Counted from the first letter of the stretch, positions 24,891 through 36,900 are shown. The stretch: 64,000 nucleotides of DNA from Sphagnum compactum (GCA_965153455.1 OZ234494.1:23684001-23748000), one strand, 5' to 3'. The notes: generated from the sequence alone by a model not told the origin. Program-made: numbers and translations.

Positions 24891-25138
24891 CAACCGGACG
24901 GACATTTCATCCATCCCGTCATCTGTCTATTTAAGCCGGATGGACATTTCATGCATCCCGTCATCCGTCTATTATCGGATGGACATTTCATCCATCTTGT
25001 CATCCATCTATTTAAGCTGGACGGACATTTCATGCATCCCGTCATCCGTCTATTATCGAACGGACATTTCATACATCCCGTCATCCGTCTATTTAAGCCG
25101 AACGAACATTTCATGCATCTCGTCATCCGTCTATTTAA
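24891..25138. repeat. Six-unit tandem array with alternating monomers
   Basis: Six units of about 39-43 bp share GGACATTTCAT-CATCCCGTCATCCGTCTAT. Units alternate in their tail: long (CTATTTAAGC) in units 1, 3 and 5, short (CTATTAT) in units 2 and 4; unit 6 is long-like. The array therefore grew by doubling of a two-monomer unit. Its ORFs on both strands (MKCPS-type and HPVIRL-type) are translations of the repeat, not genes. Confidence 0.85.
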
Positions 25139-25351
25139 AAATAGAAGCATGCCAATTAGGTCTCTCTCTGCCTGCTACTCGCTCTCCCCCATGTCTCCGC
25201 GTGGAGGCAGAGAAGCTTTGACTTCTCCACGTTCTCCTGCACACCACCTCACCTCACCTTCCGTCGACACAACCAAATTCCCCAAGAATGCACCATCATC
25301 ATCAGCGTTTTGCGCGATTTCACACCACAGAGGTACCCTAAGACAACGCAG
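25139..25351. other. Short spacer before an unidentified gene remnant
   Basis: CpG-richer than its surroundings, which may reflect a promoter or leader for the sequence at 25352. Nothing specific is seen. Confidence 0.3.
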
Positions 25352-26776
25352 ATGGCAAGCACTTCAATTTTGCATGAATTCACTAGATCCATGATGGACC
25401 ATTTTTTCGAAGTTCCAAGAGAAGATTTCCCTTGGGGTGGTGGTGGAGGTAGTAAGGGGGTCTAATAATAATAACATTAAGGCGGTTTCAGCGCAGTGCA
25501 TCGTTAAAAACCCATCAGGTATGAAGTTTTTCTTTGTAATGGAATTCTGTTTTTTTTGTTTTTGGTAAATTCTTCGGGACGTTTTCCTGTGTGCATGTGT
25601 TTCCCCTGGGCTATTGCATGGTGAAAGGGGAAAGGTTGTTGGGTATATTTAAAATAAATAAATTAGGTGGGTTTTGTAATCGGGTCCTGATTTCAACAAC
25701 AGTGTTAGGGATCACACCATCCGCCGGGAACGTAAAGAAGGAAAATGGAGTCTACTGCAGAACAAGTGCAGTTTCTGATTCTGAAGCACTGGGCGGACTA
25801 CACTTAAAGACCTTGCACGATTCCTTATCGGTTTCCTTCTAATCCTCCTCACCAGGCTACTCGCGTCGAAGTGTTCTCGCTAAAGCTCTTCCGAAAATCA
25901 ATTCCTTCGTTTAGGTCTGGGTTTCATCCTCTTTTTTCTTTTTCTTTTTGTTGCGCTACTCCCAATTCATGCACGGTTGTTGTTTGACTTCTTCTCAATT
26001 AACGTTGGTATGATGACAGCCACCAGCGGCTCATCAATTAGAAATCTTTGTTGCATTTGTGTTTAGGTCAGAACTGTGCCAAACCTCTGGAAGGGAGGAT
26101 TGGTGTTGTGCAGGAAGCAGGCAGAGCTTGACGATACTGTAACAGACGTTCCTATGAAAGCTACAAAATTCGCTTTGAGGTTTATATATTTTCTTTCAAT
26201 CCATTGTAGATTTCATTTCCATTTCCATTGATGTGCACACTCCAGTTGGAAATTAATTGATCCATTAATTTTTTTGTTGGTAGTTCCAAATTTAGCCATT
26301 TCTTTGGCCGCTTCCAGTTTGGGAAATCATGAATTTTTTGTGCACCCACTCCAATTCAGAAAATCAATCCTTCTAACCATCATCTTTATAAGGAGATTTT
26401 TGTGTGACTCTCTTTTTATGATATTCAGAGAGGCTAAACAGATGGAAAAAAGGATTTTTCTTTAAATGAAAGTATTTTCGGTGAAGTTCAATTAGGTATC
26501 AAGTGTAATTAATAATCAGCTGTGAAAACGAGGAGTTGGGGTCCATAAGCATTCGACATCATATGAGAGCCCTTATAGTCAGTCAATGTGACTAAAAGCA
26601 CTCCCAGATATTTCCAGTATTCTGCAAGTACCTATTTGATTACCTAATTGATTTTGTGTCTAGGTTAGAACTGTGCTGGACCTCTGGAAGGGAGGATTAA
26701 TGTTGTGCAGGAAGCAGGCAGAGCTTGACGATACTGTAACAGATGCTCCTGTGAAAGCTGCAAAATTCGCTTTGAG
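25352..26776 (+). pseudogene. Unidentified gene remnant with a duplicated exon
   Basis: I do not recognise the protein. The ATG at 25352 opens 37 codons (ending WGGGGGSKGV) before a stop at 25463. Shifting by one base in the adjacent G-run continues an open frame (IKAVSAQCIVKNPS) to a possible donor at 25518. Two exon-like blocks of 113 bases follow, at 26067-26179 and 26664-26776. Each is preceded by a T-rich tract with TTTAG or TCTAG and followed by GAG|GTTTATAT. Each encodes VRTV..LWKGGL.LCRKQ AELDDTVTD.P.KA.KFAL, with changes at a few positions. The two blocks and their downstream intron ends are about 93% identical, so the exon was duplicated with flanks. Either a broken gene or a live gene with mutually exclusive exons is possible; the first-exon frame break favours a remnant. 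Confidence 0.35.
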
Positions 26777-26998
26777 GTTTATATATTTTCTTTCAATCCA
26801 TTGTAGATTTCAGGAAAAGGGAGTCATAAATGGAGTTGTTGACGAATGTGTGTGTGTGGGTGCATGTGTACAAAGTACACACTAATAAGCCATGGACTTT
26901 CATTTCCTCTGCCACCCTGGGGATTGATTTTGGCTCACATTTTGACACTAGTAGCGCTGCCTGCACAATTCCTCAGTTGATGTAGCTAGACTTCAACA

Positions 26999-29340
26999 AT
27001 GTCCACACACACGGCACCAGCACACAAGAGTGCAGGAAAACCCCCCCCCCCCAAGATGCCCGAAGACATACAAGAACGTATGCGTGCACTCATTACGCAA
27101 CATGGTAGTGCCTTGGCTACTTTGACGGCCCTTCGGCAACTCCTAGAAGCTCAACGGAATGACGAGCAAACTGACTCTTTGGAAAATCATGTTCCACATA
27201 TTGATGTTCTAGTAGAATTCAATCAAGGCATGTCAGAATCTGCACATGAACGTCGCAATCGCCTACAGAGAAAACATGTTCAACAACGTGAACAACCTTC
27301 TCTTGGCAATGACGCATTACAATTGTTTGGAGACGAAGATGCGTCAACCCCGAGATGATGGGATTGTGGAGAAATGGACACAATATGTGGATTCTGCAAC
27401 GCGAAAATGTGGATCAAAGAACGATTGGCAAAGTCGAGCTACAACAACCCACAATTTTCTCTGTGTTGTGAGAATGGCAAAGTTCTGTTGCCGAATCTTC
27501 CTACAACACCGCAAAGAGCTGGAAGTTCTTTTAACCAACAAACAGAGCAATGCCGTCAAATTTCGAGATCAGATTCGCATGAACAATTCGGTGTTGGCAT
27601 TCACTTCGTTCGGTGCCAAAGTTGATGGGTCGATAATAGGAGGCCCTGGACCGTACTCCTTTTGCATTCAAGGTGAACTTTATCACAAAATCGGATCCTT
27701 ATGTTCTGCCGAAGGACAACGTCCACAGTTTGCACAACTGTACATTCATGATACGAAATGTGAACATCAAAACCGCCATGCCGTTATGCCATCGCTTGAT
27801 CCAACGACGTTGGATCGGTTGTTGACCATGATGCACAATATCAATCCCTATGTCGAAGTGTTCAAAATGGCAAGGGATATGATGGCAACAAAAGGTGCTC
27901 CCATGGATCTGAAATTGCGTCTCATTGCCTCTCAAACAAAAGATGCCCGTCGATATAATGTGCCGACGACCGATGAAGTCACTGCATTGATGGTAGGAGA
28001 TGGTTCTAAGGCTGTAGATAGACGTAACGTCGTCCTTGCTCAGCAAGCTGGCCCGTTTCAGCGCATTTCCGAAGTACATGTGGGATACATCGCTCTACAT
28101 TATCCGTTGCTATTTCCTTATGGTGAGGATGGATGGCATCCGAATATTTTGCTCAATGGTGTTGTTGTTGATGCAGATTTGGATGAAGACCATGCGGAAA
28201 AATCTGAGCTTCAAAAAAAACATTGCAATGTGACAATGGTGGAATTTTATGGTTATCGACTTCAACATCGAGACACTGATGGCATTGCATTGCTTCGGCG
28301 TGACCGATTGCGACATCAATACATTGTGGATGCTTATGCGGCTATCGAACAAAATCGCTTGAAGTATCTGTGCTTGAATCAAAAAAAACTTCGCGCGGAT
28401 CTTTATCAAGGCCTTCAGGATGCCATCGCTGCAGGTGACAATAGCATTGCTACCATCGGACAGAGGATCATTTTGCCATCTTCTTTCACAGTAGGTCCAC
28501 ATCACATGGTTCAGAATTATCAAGATGCCATGGCAATCTGCAGATGGGCCGGCTGCCCGAATACATTTGTTACATTCACTTGCAATCCCCAATGGCTTGA
28601 ACTCAAGAGAGCGTTGCTACTCGGACAGTTACCTCAGGATCAACCGGATTTAGTGACCCGAGTGTTCAAAATCAAGCTGAAGGAGTTGATCAATGACATT
28701 CACAAGAAGCATATTTTGGGACGCACGATTGCAGGAATCTATGTCGTTGAATTTTAAAAGCGTGGGCTGCCGCATGCACACATTCTCATCTTCTTTACCG
28801 AAGACTGCAAGCCACACACGGTCGAGGATATAGATCGCATGATCAGTGCTGAACTTCCGAATTCAGAAACAAACAAGTTGGCCCACGAGACGGTTGCCAG
28901 ATCCATGATGCATGGTCTATGTGGAGCTGCGTTTCCAAATGCCCCATGCATGGAAGAAGGCAAATGCAAAAAAATATCCACGCAAGTTCCAATCCGAGAC
29001 GGTGACGGATGTAAACGGATATCCTATTTATCGGCGTAGAGATACGGGGCACACAGTTTTGGTTCATGGCATTGAATTGGACAATCGTTGGTTAGTACCG
29101 CACAATGTCTATTTATCGACCAAATACGATGCGCACATCAATGTTGAAGTCTACAACAATGTTCGTGCAGTCAAATATCTATTCAAGTACGTATATAAAG
29201 GACATGATCATGCAACTATTGAGATCTCACGCCAAAATGACAATGCCACCGAACGGAATGTGGTTGAAGTTGATGAAATTAAAAAATATCTCAACTATCG
29301 CTATGTCTCTACATCAAAAGCATGAAAATATGTTTGGAAT
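26999..29340 (+). mobile_element. Truncated Helitron Rep (helitron-like N domain) pseudogene
   Basis: The reading frame from the ATG at 26999 gives a charged N-terminus, then, past a stop at 27356, a CGFC-NAKMW zinc-finger-like block near 27390. A frameshift near 27510 moves into a long frame (to 28754) with FRDQIRMNNSVLAFTS, LLFPYGEDGWH and CNPQWLELK blocks characteristic of Helitron replication initiators. An in-frame TAA at 28755 directly precedes KRGLPHAH, the HUH nuclease motif (HAH at 28770-28778). A second frameshift falls at a run of seven A near 28968, after which YPIYRRRDTG, PHNVYLSTKYDAHINVE and VKYLFKYVYKGHD continue. Similarity stops near 29325, before any helicase domain. It has two stops, two frameshifts and a 3' truncation, so it is inactive. 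A poly-C run sits at about 27039. Element termini were not found. Confidence 0.9.
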
Positions 29341-30205
29341 GGGGGTTTAATCAAAGAATCTTCTTGAACATTAGTCATAAGAAAGTTGTTTCTACTTAGG
29401 AGGGTGTCTATTTCTTCATTTGCATGTGTAGATCCACTTACTTGGTGGTGTAAACATGAAGTTCAAATGCAAGTTTTTTTGCAAAATAAATTCTTGGAAT
29501 CCCAAGGCACAAATAGAAATTGAATGAGTTTTTTTGTCTTGTTGGGGTGTTGACAACTTAAAACATTGCCACTTGCAAGTGGACAACATGGACCAGATTA
29601 TTAGTATCATAAAGAATTGGCTTGATGATCCACTTGCTAATTGCAAGCCTAATTTAGACTTCAAACAATAATTAAAAACATAAAAACTTATGACAGAAGA
29701 TAACTACAATTTGATTGAAGAGTGTGATTTTTTTGAAGAATTGCAAGTTGTTATTAACTAACTTTGTGGGCTAAGGTGGGTTTGTGTGGGGTTTGGTTGG
29801 TTAGGGAACTTGTGTTGCAATTGGGCAAAGTTCTTCATAGAATTCGGGTTCAATTCCCCCACAAGTTTTGGTTTGGTTCTAGGAGTCTCAATTCTTCGTT
29901 CTTTGTTGCAGTTTTTTTTTGTAAATAATAAAATCAAAAAATTGATATGCATAACCTTTGTGCATATCTATCAATTTTTGAATATTGAAAATTGATATAT
30001 TCACAACAAACAAAAAAAAGGTAAAGTAAATAATGTGTAGCTGGATGGTGTAGTAGATTTCAGACTTTTAAAAATACGTCTCCTTCTTTAAAAAATGAGA
30101 ATATACTTTATTGGTATCCATAGGATAGGCCTAAAATGTGATAACCAGACAACATTGGTACATACTACATGAGTACTACACACTTTTACAACAAGCAGAA
30201 TTGCT
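29341..30205. other. AT-rich spacer, no gene seen
   Basis: No coding sequence recognised. A GGGTTCAATTCCC motif near 29846 looks like a pol III B box but has no convincing A box upstream, so I make no SINE call. Confidence 0.4.
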
Positions 30206-31160
30206 GATGGGCCAATCAATATGGTTCCTTTAAAAACAAAAACAAAATCCTGGGGGAAGGATTTATTTCATTTTTCCCTGGTTCCCAATGTCTTCACATT
30301 ATGTTCCCTTCAAGTTCCCAACATGTTCCCCAAAATGTTCTCCATAGCACCTCACTTTTATCCCATATGCTTTGGCAAATGTTGTCCTCCTTTCACCTAT
30401 ATAGCTGGGCCAAGGGGGAGGAACTCTATACTTCAAAATAGAACCATCTACCCCTATAGTTTTTTTCTTTTTTTGAGTGATGGGCCAATCAAATTGGCTT
30501 GCTGCAAACAAAAAAATAATAATTGAACTTGAGAGGCACCTCATATAATTAATAGGACAGGTGAATAGGTAGGGTGAAAATGGTGGCCTACAGTTTTGGA
30601 AACAAAAGTTGCATGCAGCCAATGAAAGGCTCAACATGCACTAATGAGGGGTTCGGTTTTTTTCTTTTTGGGGAGGGGGGGGGGGAGGTCGGGGGAGGAA
30701 AAGTTTTTCTTTTTTTTTTGGGGGGTGTTGCCATGCTATTAAGCCCAGGCCAAAAATGGTGACAAATAGGTTTGGAAATAAAAGTTCCATGCAGCCAATG
30801 AAAGGCTCAGCATGGACTCATGAGGGGTCCAGGTTTTTTTCTTTTTGTGAAAGTGGGGGGGGGGGGGGCGGCGGAGGATTTTTTCTTCTTCTTTCCCTTG
30901 TTCCCATCATGTTCCTTATGGTTCCCATGGGATTCCCAAATTCCCAAGGTTGTTCCTCAAAAAGTTCCCAATAGCACTTACTTTTATCCAATATGGTTTG
31001 TCTAAGGTTCATCTCTCATGTATATAAACTGAAAAGGCGGGCTGTAGGGAGCACATTTGTTTCTAATTCGGCAACTTGTGGTCCAAAGAGGTGCTTCTAT
31101 TGGGGAGTGCCCAATGTTCCAAAAAAATTGGTGATGGGTCAATCAATATGGCCCCTTAAA
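30206..31160. repeat. Cluster of related repeat modules with long G-runs
   Basis: The phrase GATGGG(C/T)CAATCAA recurs at 30206, 30479 and 31133. A block of about 90-120 bases (TTTGGAAA-AAAAGTT-CATGCAGCCAATGAAAGGCTCA, with breaks) occurs at 30577 and again at 30752, period about 175. GTTCCCAA-rich blocks ending in TTTTATCC-ATATG are shared between about 30280-30370 and 30900-30995. G-runs of 10 (30675-30684) and 14 (30855-30868) sit at equivalent positions in the duplicated modules. It looks like nested or partial copies of one unnamed element. No protein is encoded. Confidence 0.65.
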
Positions 31161-33392
31161 AAAAAGAGAAAAAATGTAATCAAACCCATGAAGTAATTCA
31201 TATGAATCACAATAGGTACCCGCTTATCCCAATTGTCAAATCTTGGGACAAATGAGAATAGATGTAGTGTACCCAAGTTTTTATGTTTATGTGAAGAACA
31301 TTTATTATCAAAGGTGGAGAAGTTTAGGGCAATCGTATTATGAAGAACCTTTTCAACAACTTTAGGTAAGATCCATAGCCTATTTGAGAGTTCCGTCAAT
31401 GACTTTTGTGGATTAGAATTGATTGAGATAGGAAATTGGATGATTTTTTTAGGTGTGAATACTTGAAGTCCGGCATATGTGTAGCCAAATCAAAAATTTA
31501 ATGTAATGGCATGCTCCATGCAAAAGCGATCCATAATCATGCAAACGGATGTTGTGAGAGGAAATTGAATCCCTTGTCTCTTTGGCCCCAACCAAGTTCT
31601 TAGCCATTTGACCACATGTTCATCTTGTAACAAATATTGTTGTTACATAAATATAAACATGATTTTTTTCAATATTGCACACTATAATATAATTATGTGA
31701 ATTTAGAACTTCAACATGCAGCAAATTCCACATGCTTAATTAGATAGTTATAGTTTTCGTAGTTTCACATTTTTACCATTCATAATAGTCAATATTTTAC
31801 ATTGAAAATTAATTACATTCTGAGAGTCACATTATGATCTCATAAATTAATTAATTTTCAATGTAAAAATATTGCAATATAATATATATATATATAATTT
31901 AATAAAATTTTAATTATTCAACTAAATATTTTTAGTTTCAATGATTACATTAATTTCACTTGTCTTGATTCTCATAATTATCATGCAGTTATGTAAAATT
32001 TTAATGAGTTTTTATGAAATTCTCATTTAATTATTGGTGAAATAAGGTTGACATGACACATGTTCTAATTGAAAACATTTTTTAGATCTACAACTTCAAT
32101 ATTTTATTTTATTTAGTTTAATTAAATCTAATCAATATGATAAAACCTGAAAAAAGCCACATGAATCATGTGGTCTTAATATTGATTAAAAGTCGATTAT
32201 CTTGGTCATGTAGTCCCAATGATGATTAAAGGGTCCCTAACTATGCATAATAAAATGGTGCACATGATTAATGTTCCAACATAGTTGCAAATGTCCTTGT
32301 CATGGATGCCAAGTCTTGATGTAATGTAGCACAAACAATTGGTCCATTTTGACCAAAGCCAATAGTGTGTAGTGTCCAATATGATTGAATTTTCAATCAA
32401 GAAAATCAACATCAAAATGTAGAATTCATGATTGAAGCTTATTTACCTTTCTTCCCTAAGTTTTAAATGTAATTAGAGCTACTAGCCTTGCTCTTGCCTA
32501 CACATACCGAGGATAGGTTATCTTTTATTACCTCTATTTAATCAATTCTCTCCTCTTGAATCATTTCTCTAGCGACTTGAAATGGTATTTTTTGCTTGTA
32601 AAATGTGCCTACATCCATTAGGCCTTGCCAATTTTATAGAATTGCATTGCTAGGACTTTCCAATTGATATAAGTTTCATCACCTTGATTTTTCATTTTTT
32701 GAAATGAGTAAGTCATTTGATTGCAATAACATCTCCATTTTGTCAAAACCAAGGTCGGGGGATCATCTTCAATTTTTCATCTTCAATATTTGTACTACTA
32801 TTATTGTAGGAAGTATGTTGATTATTGTAATGCTAGTGCTAGAAGTGTTTTTGCAAACCAAATGGACATTTTAACTTCTAGTGATCGGGGGAAGAAGAAG
32901 ATATGGTTCATTCCCCTTAGATGTTTCTGTTTCCAAAGCCTAATGCAAGTGCAAACACAAGCCTTCACATTTCCTTCATAATTTGAAGCATCAACAATTC
33001 AATTCTCTATTGTTTAACATCCTTTATCATCTTCAGATTGATTTCAACAACCTTAGAGAACCAAAGGAGGAAGTCAAAACCTTTTACACATAATGGGGTC
33101 AAATTGAGAAACAAACAATGTTTGTGGTTGCATCATGGCCTCCTGACCTACCTTAAGATATTGTCATTTCATGTCAATATTGTAGAAGGTCGTTCACAAA
33201 GCAACAACGCACAACACCTTCTGCCTGAGTTGTGAACATTCCTCATAAAACCTATGAGGAGACCAAATGAAAACTACTACATTGAAACGTAGTCTGACTC
33301 TCCCTTTAGATGAAGGGCCTTGAATAAAAGCCTTTCTTATTTTTCCTTCTAAACCCCAACATCATGACTCATCCGCCAACGTTACAAGATAA
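31161..33392. other. AT-rich intergenic DNA
   Basis: No gene recognised. It includes the strong hairpin listed at 31791-31873 and a short TA run near 31886. Confidence 0.45.
31791..31873. repeat. Long near-perfect inverted repeat
   Basis: The left arm (31791-31815) and right arm (31848-31873) are reverse complements over about 25 bases apart from one extra T in the right arm, with a spacer of about 32 bases. The arms read AATATTTTACATTGAAAAT, then TAATTA. It is A/T-rich but non-repetitive, so not an artefact of low complexity. It could be a foldback element or a small-RNA-type hairpin. Confidence 0.75.
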
Positions 33393-33613
33393 AGTTATCC
33401 GTACCCCTTATCCCTCTTTAAGTGGTATCTGCAAAGTAAGGAAATTTTATTAAATATCAGTATGAAATGCTGAAACTCAGCATTTAATGGACAAGGTTTG
33501 AGAGTAATTATAGTAGTTGTACAGGTAGGAGCAGTGAAAATATATGTAGCAGTAGTGGAGGCGCTCAGGAAAAAGGAAAGAGGGGATGAAACTCAGTTTA
33601 CCACCAAAAGTGG
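33393..33613. repeat. Dispersed repeat, copy 2 of 2
   Basis: Homologous to 24036-24285. This copy has about 20 extra bases near 33468 that include a small perfect hairpin (ATGCTGA-AAC-TCAGCAT at 33468-33484). It ends about 300 bases upstream of the CNX1 start codon, so it forms part of that gene's upstream region. Confidence 0.7.
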
Positions 33614-33915
33614 TGGAAAAACTAGTTTGGGTCCTAGTTATTTTGTTTTTGTAAAATTTCATTCCCAGTTACGCATTTGATGCCTTATTATGCCGAAACT
33701 GGCCGTTCTCGCCTCCTGATCGCCTGACTTTAAGGAGAACTTTCATAGGTACCCCCTTGAAACCAAGGCCTTTCAAATACCGTGTATTGTGAACTCCCAA
33801 ATACCCATGTCTTCAGGGACCTACCCACAAAGACATAAGTATTTGCTTTTGTGAAGGCCAAAACAAAAGCTTAGCTTTGGTTTCGAGGGCGCACTAGCGA
33901 GCGAAGGAATCAACC
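33614..33915 (+). promoter_or_regulatory. Proximal upstream region of CNX1
   Basis: Lies between the dispersed repeat and the CNX1 ATG. No clear TATA box was seen, and the transcription start cannot be placed. Confidence 0.35.
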
Positions 33916-36900
33916 ATGTCCACTCTCGCAGCTCCTCCTCTCCAGGGAGCTTCGTCTTCCTTGATGGTCACAGTGGCAGATGCAACGAAGATCGTGCTCG
34001 CAACTGCTGGCCGTTTGTCTTCCATCACGGTTCCTTTACAACAAGCTTTAGGTTCAATTCTAGCGGAGGATCTGTGCGCTTCAGACCCGTTGCCTCCTTA
34101 CCCTGCTTCTATCAAGGTTTGTGTGTCTCGCTTGATTCTTCACTGCCTAGTCGCTTCTATGAAGGTCACTCTTCACTTTGTTTTTTCCTCTTCGAAATTT
34201 TTCTTAGTCACGTGGATTTGTGGAGCTTTTAGAATTAGTTCTCAAGTCGCCCTCTTCAGCTCAATTCTACCTGATGATGATGCATATATGGGCGTCAGAG
34301 ATTGGCCGGTGATGGTGAAGCTGAAATTCGTGGTTTCTGTAGGATGGGTATGCCGTTGTTGCGGCAGATGGGGAAGGGGAGTATCCAGTGGTGGCAGAGG
34401 CGAGAGCTGGAGACGATGCTGCTGCTTTGCACCTTCAACCTGGCACTGTTGCTTATATCACAACAGGGGGTGCGTGACAGCCGTCCCTTCTCTTTGCTCT
34501 TCATCTGCTCTTCATCTGCTCCAAGTGTTCCGAGTGATCAGGGTTTCTTATGGGCCATCGAAAGCCTGTTCAATTCAAGAAAAAATTCTTCTATTTTCTC
34601 TAAGTTGACATTGCCTGTATTGATGCTTCTGTCCTCTTAGGCTGCTGGGATTCTTGTCCATGTCAAAAGGAATGGCACCAGAAAGGAATTCTACCAATTG
34701 CTCTCTGTCAGTTGGATTCATTGGAAAGACATACACATCACTGCAGATGTCATGTATAAGAATATGCTGAGGGTTGGCTTCCTCTTCAAGCAGGGCCAGT
34801 GCCCAAGGGTGCGGATGCAGTGGTGCAAGTGGAGAACACTGAGGTGGTGGGAAATAATGATGGTTTGAAGAGGATTCGTATTCTGAAAGCAGCAAAGGAA
34901 GGGCAGGACATTCGGCCTGTGGTATTATTTCCAATACCATCTCCATAGCATTCGTCTCCACTAATGCAGCTTTAGCACCATTCCACTATTTTACTGTTGG
35001 ACCAATGGTTTCTGATTTGTTCATCTCTGGAGAACAGTCCACATGATGATGGCATAGCTTTTTGAACCCTGGCAAACAGCAAAAGGCCAGTTTATCGGCT
35101 GGTTTTTAAATGGGAGGATGTGTGCAGGGATTTGACATAGCACAGGGCACCACAGTCTTGAAGGCAGGAGAGAGGGTGGGTGCACCAGAAATTGGGCTAC
35201 TTGCCTCCAGCGGAGTTGTGTATGTGAAGGTAGACAAGATCAGGCTGACCTTGGTTTGCAAACACATGATGAAAGCATGGGTCATTCAACACATAATTCT
35301 TCCCTCTTGAGATTTCCTCTGCAGGGGCACAAGTCCTTTGGTGACACATTGCACAGTGGAGAGATGGTGTACATCTTCAGCTTCAAGCTACTAAATATTT
35401 CTTCACCAGAATGCAAGACAAATGAGATCTGTAGACATTCTTTCTAAAAGGGACATTTTGCTTCATTTGGATATGGTACAGGTTTTCCGGAGACCAAAAG
35501 TGGCCATTGCTTCAACAGGTGATGAGCTTGTAGATCCAGTGGAAGGCTCAGTCCTTGGGAGAGGTCAGGTGAGGGGTCTATTGCTTTCTCTGCCAGACAT
35601 TATTTGGCATGGTAGGCTCTCATAAGGTCTACCAAGCTGCATTAACCTGCAGAGTGTATCCATGTGATCTTCTTGAGAAGGAACAGAGCAATCCTCATAT
35701 CTACTCTGGGCTCAGATGCTGTGCTTGCATAGTTGAGTCTTCCAACTGGTAAACTGAAGAGAGCATTGGTAGTGGATTGCAGATCCGGGACTCAAATCGT
35801 GCTATGCTTCTAGCTGCAGCAGCACAGCAGCAGTGTGAGGTGGTTGATCTGGGCATTACCCGTGATGTGGAAGCTGATGTTGCACAAATGCTGGACGCTG
35901 CCCTGGCTTCACATGCTGACATTCTGATAACTTCTGGTGGTGTGTCCATGGGTGATAAAGACTTTGTAAAGCCATTACTGGAACAATGTGGCAAGGTCTA
36001 TTTTGGTAAGGTAATTTCATAAGAAAATTTGGAAGAGATTGATCAATATATCTGACTCTCTTCTGTTGAAGGTTTGTGGGTAGTCTTGTTCATTCAAGAG
36101 AATATGCAATGATATTCACAAAGGGTTTAGTTTATTCCAGAAATCCTGATGTAAGGAATCGTAAGATACACATAGCAGCTAGTTGTAGTTAGCAAAATTT
36201 GAAATTATATAGATAGGTACATCAGCTTTATACTGTGAATCTCTATGAGCAGGAGGCATTATATATTTGTGAATCAAAATTGGGCTGGGCTGATAGAGAT
36301 GCAAATAGCAGGTGCTGATGAAGCCTGGCAAGCCCTTGACCTTTGCAACTCTTGAAGCTCGTGTGCGAGGTTCAATAGACACAAGACAAATGCTAGTTTT
36401 TGGGCTGCCAGGTAACCCAGTGAGCAGTGCAGTGACCTTTAATCTTGTTGCAGTCCCCGCTATCCGCCAGCTGGCTGGCTGGCCCAACCCAAACCTTCGG
36501 AGGTCTGTCACACTTGACCAAGCACAGTTAGTTTCATCATGTTGGCCGAAGGTCTGTCACACTTGACCAAGCACAGTTAGTTTCATCATGTTGGTTGGTG
36601 TAAGTGAATCTTGAGTGTGCTGCACTGCAATTTGACCTTATGGAAGTTGCTGAACTGTTTTGCCTGAAGTTAGTTTCTTTCACCCTTTTCAGCCTTGTGG
36701 GTTGCATGAGGTTAGATGTTTTGCTATTACAGTTACCGGAATGTTGATGGAGCCGTTGTTCCAATGTGCAGAGTTCAAGCCAGGATTTTGCAACCATTAA
36801 GATTGGATCCAGACAGACCAGAGTACCATCGAGCTACAGTTTGGTGGGCTGTTAATGATGGATCAGGCAATCCTGGGTATTGTTTCTCCTATCGCCTAGT

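Noticed and set aside
24836-25394. ORFs on both strands with repeated MKCPS or HPVIRL peptides
   Set aside because: Products of the tandem array; both strands are open, so coding is not supported.
29846-29860. B-box-like GGGTTCAATTCCC suggesting a tRNA or SINE
   Set aside because: No convincing A box or cloverleaf upstream.
34575-34961. 128-residue minus-strand ORF
   Set aside because: Antisense to CNX1 intron 2 and exon 3; no family resemblance.
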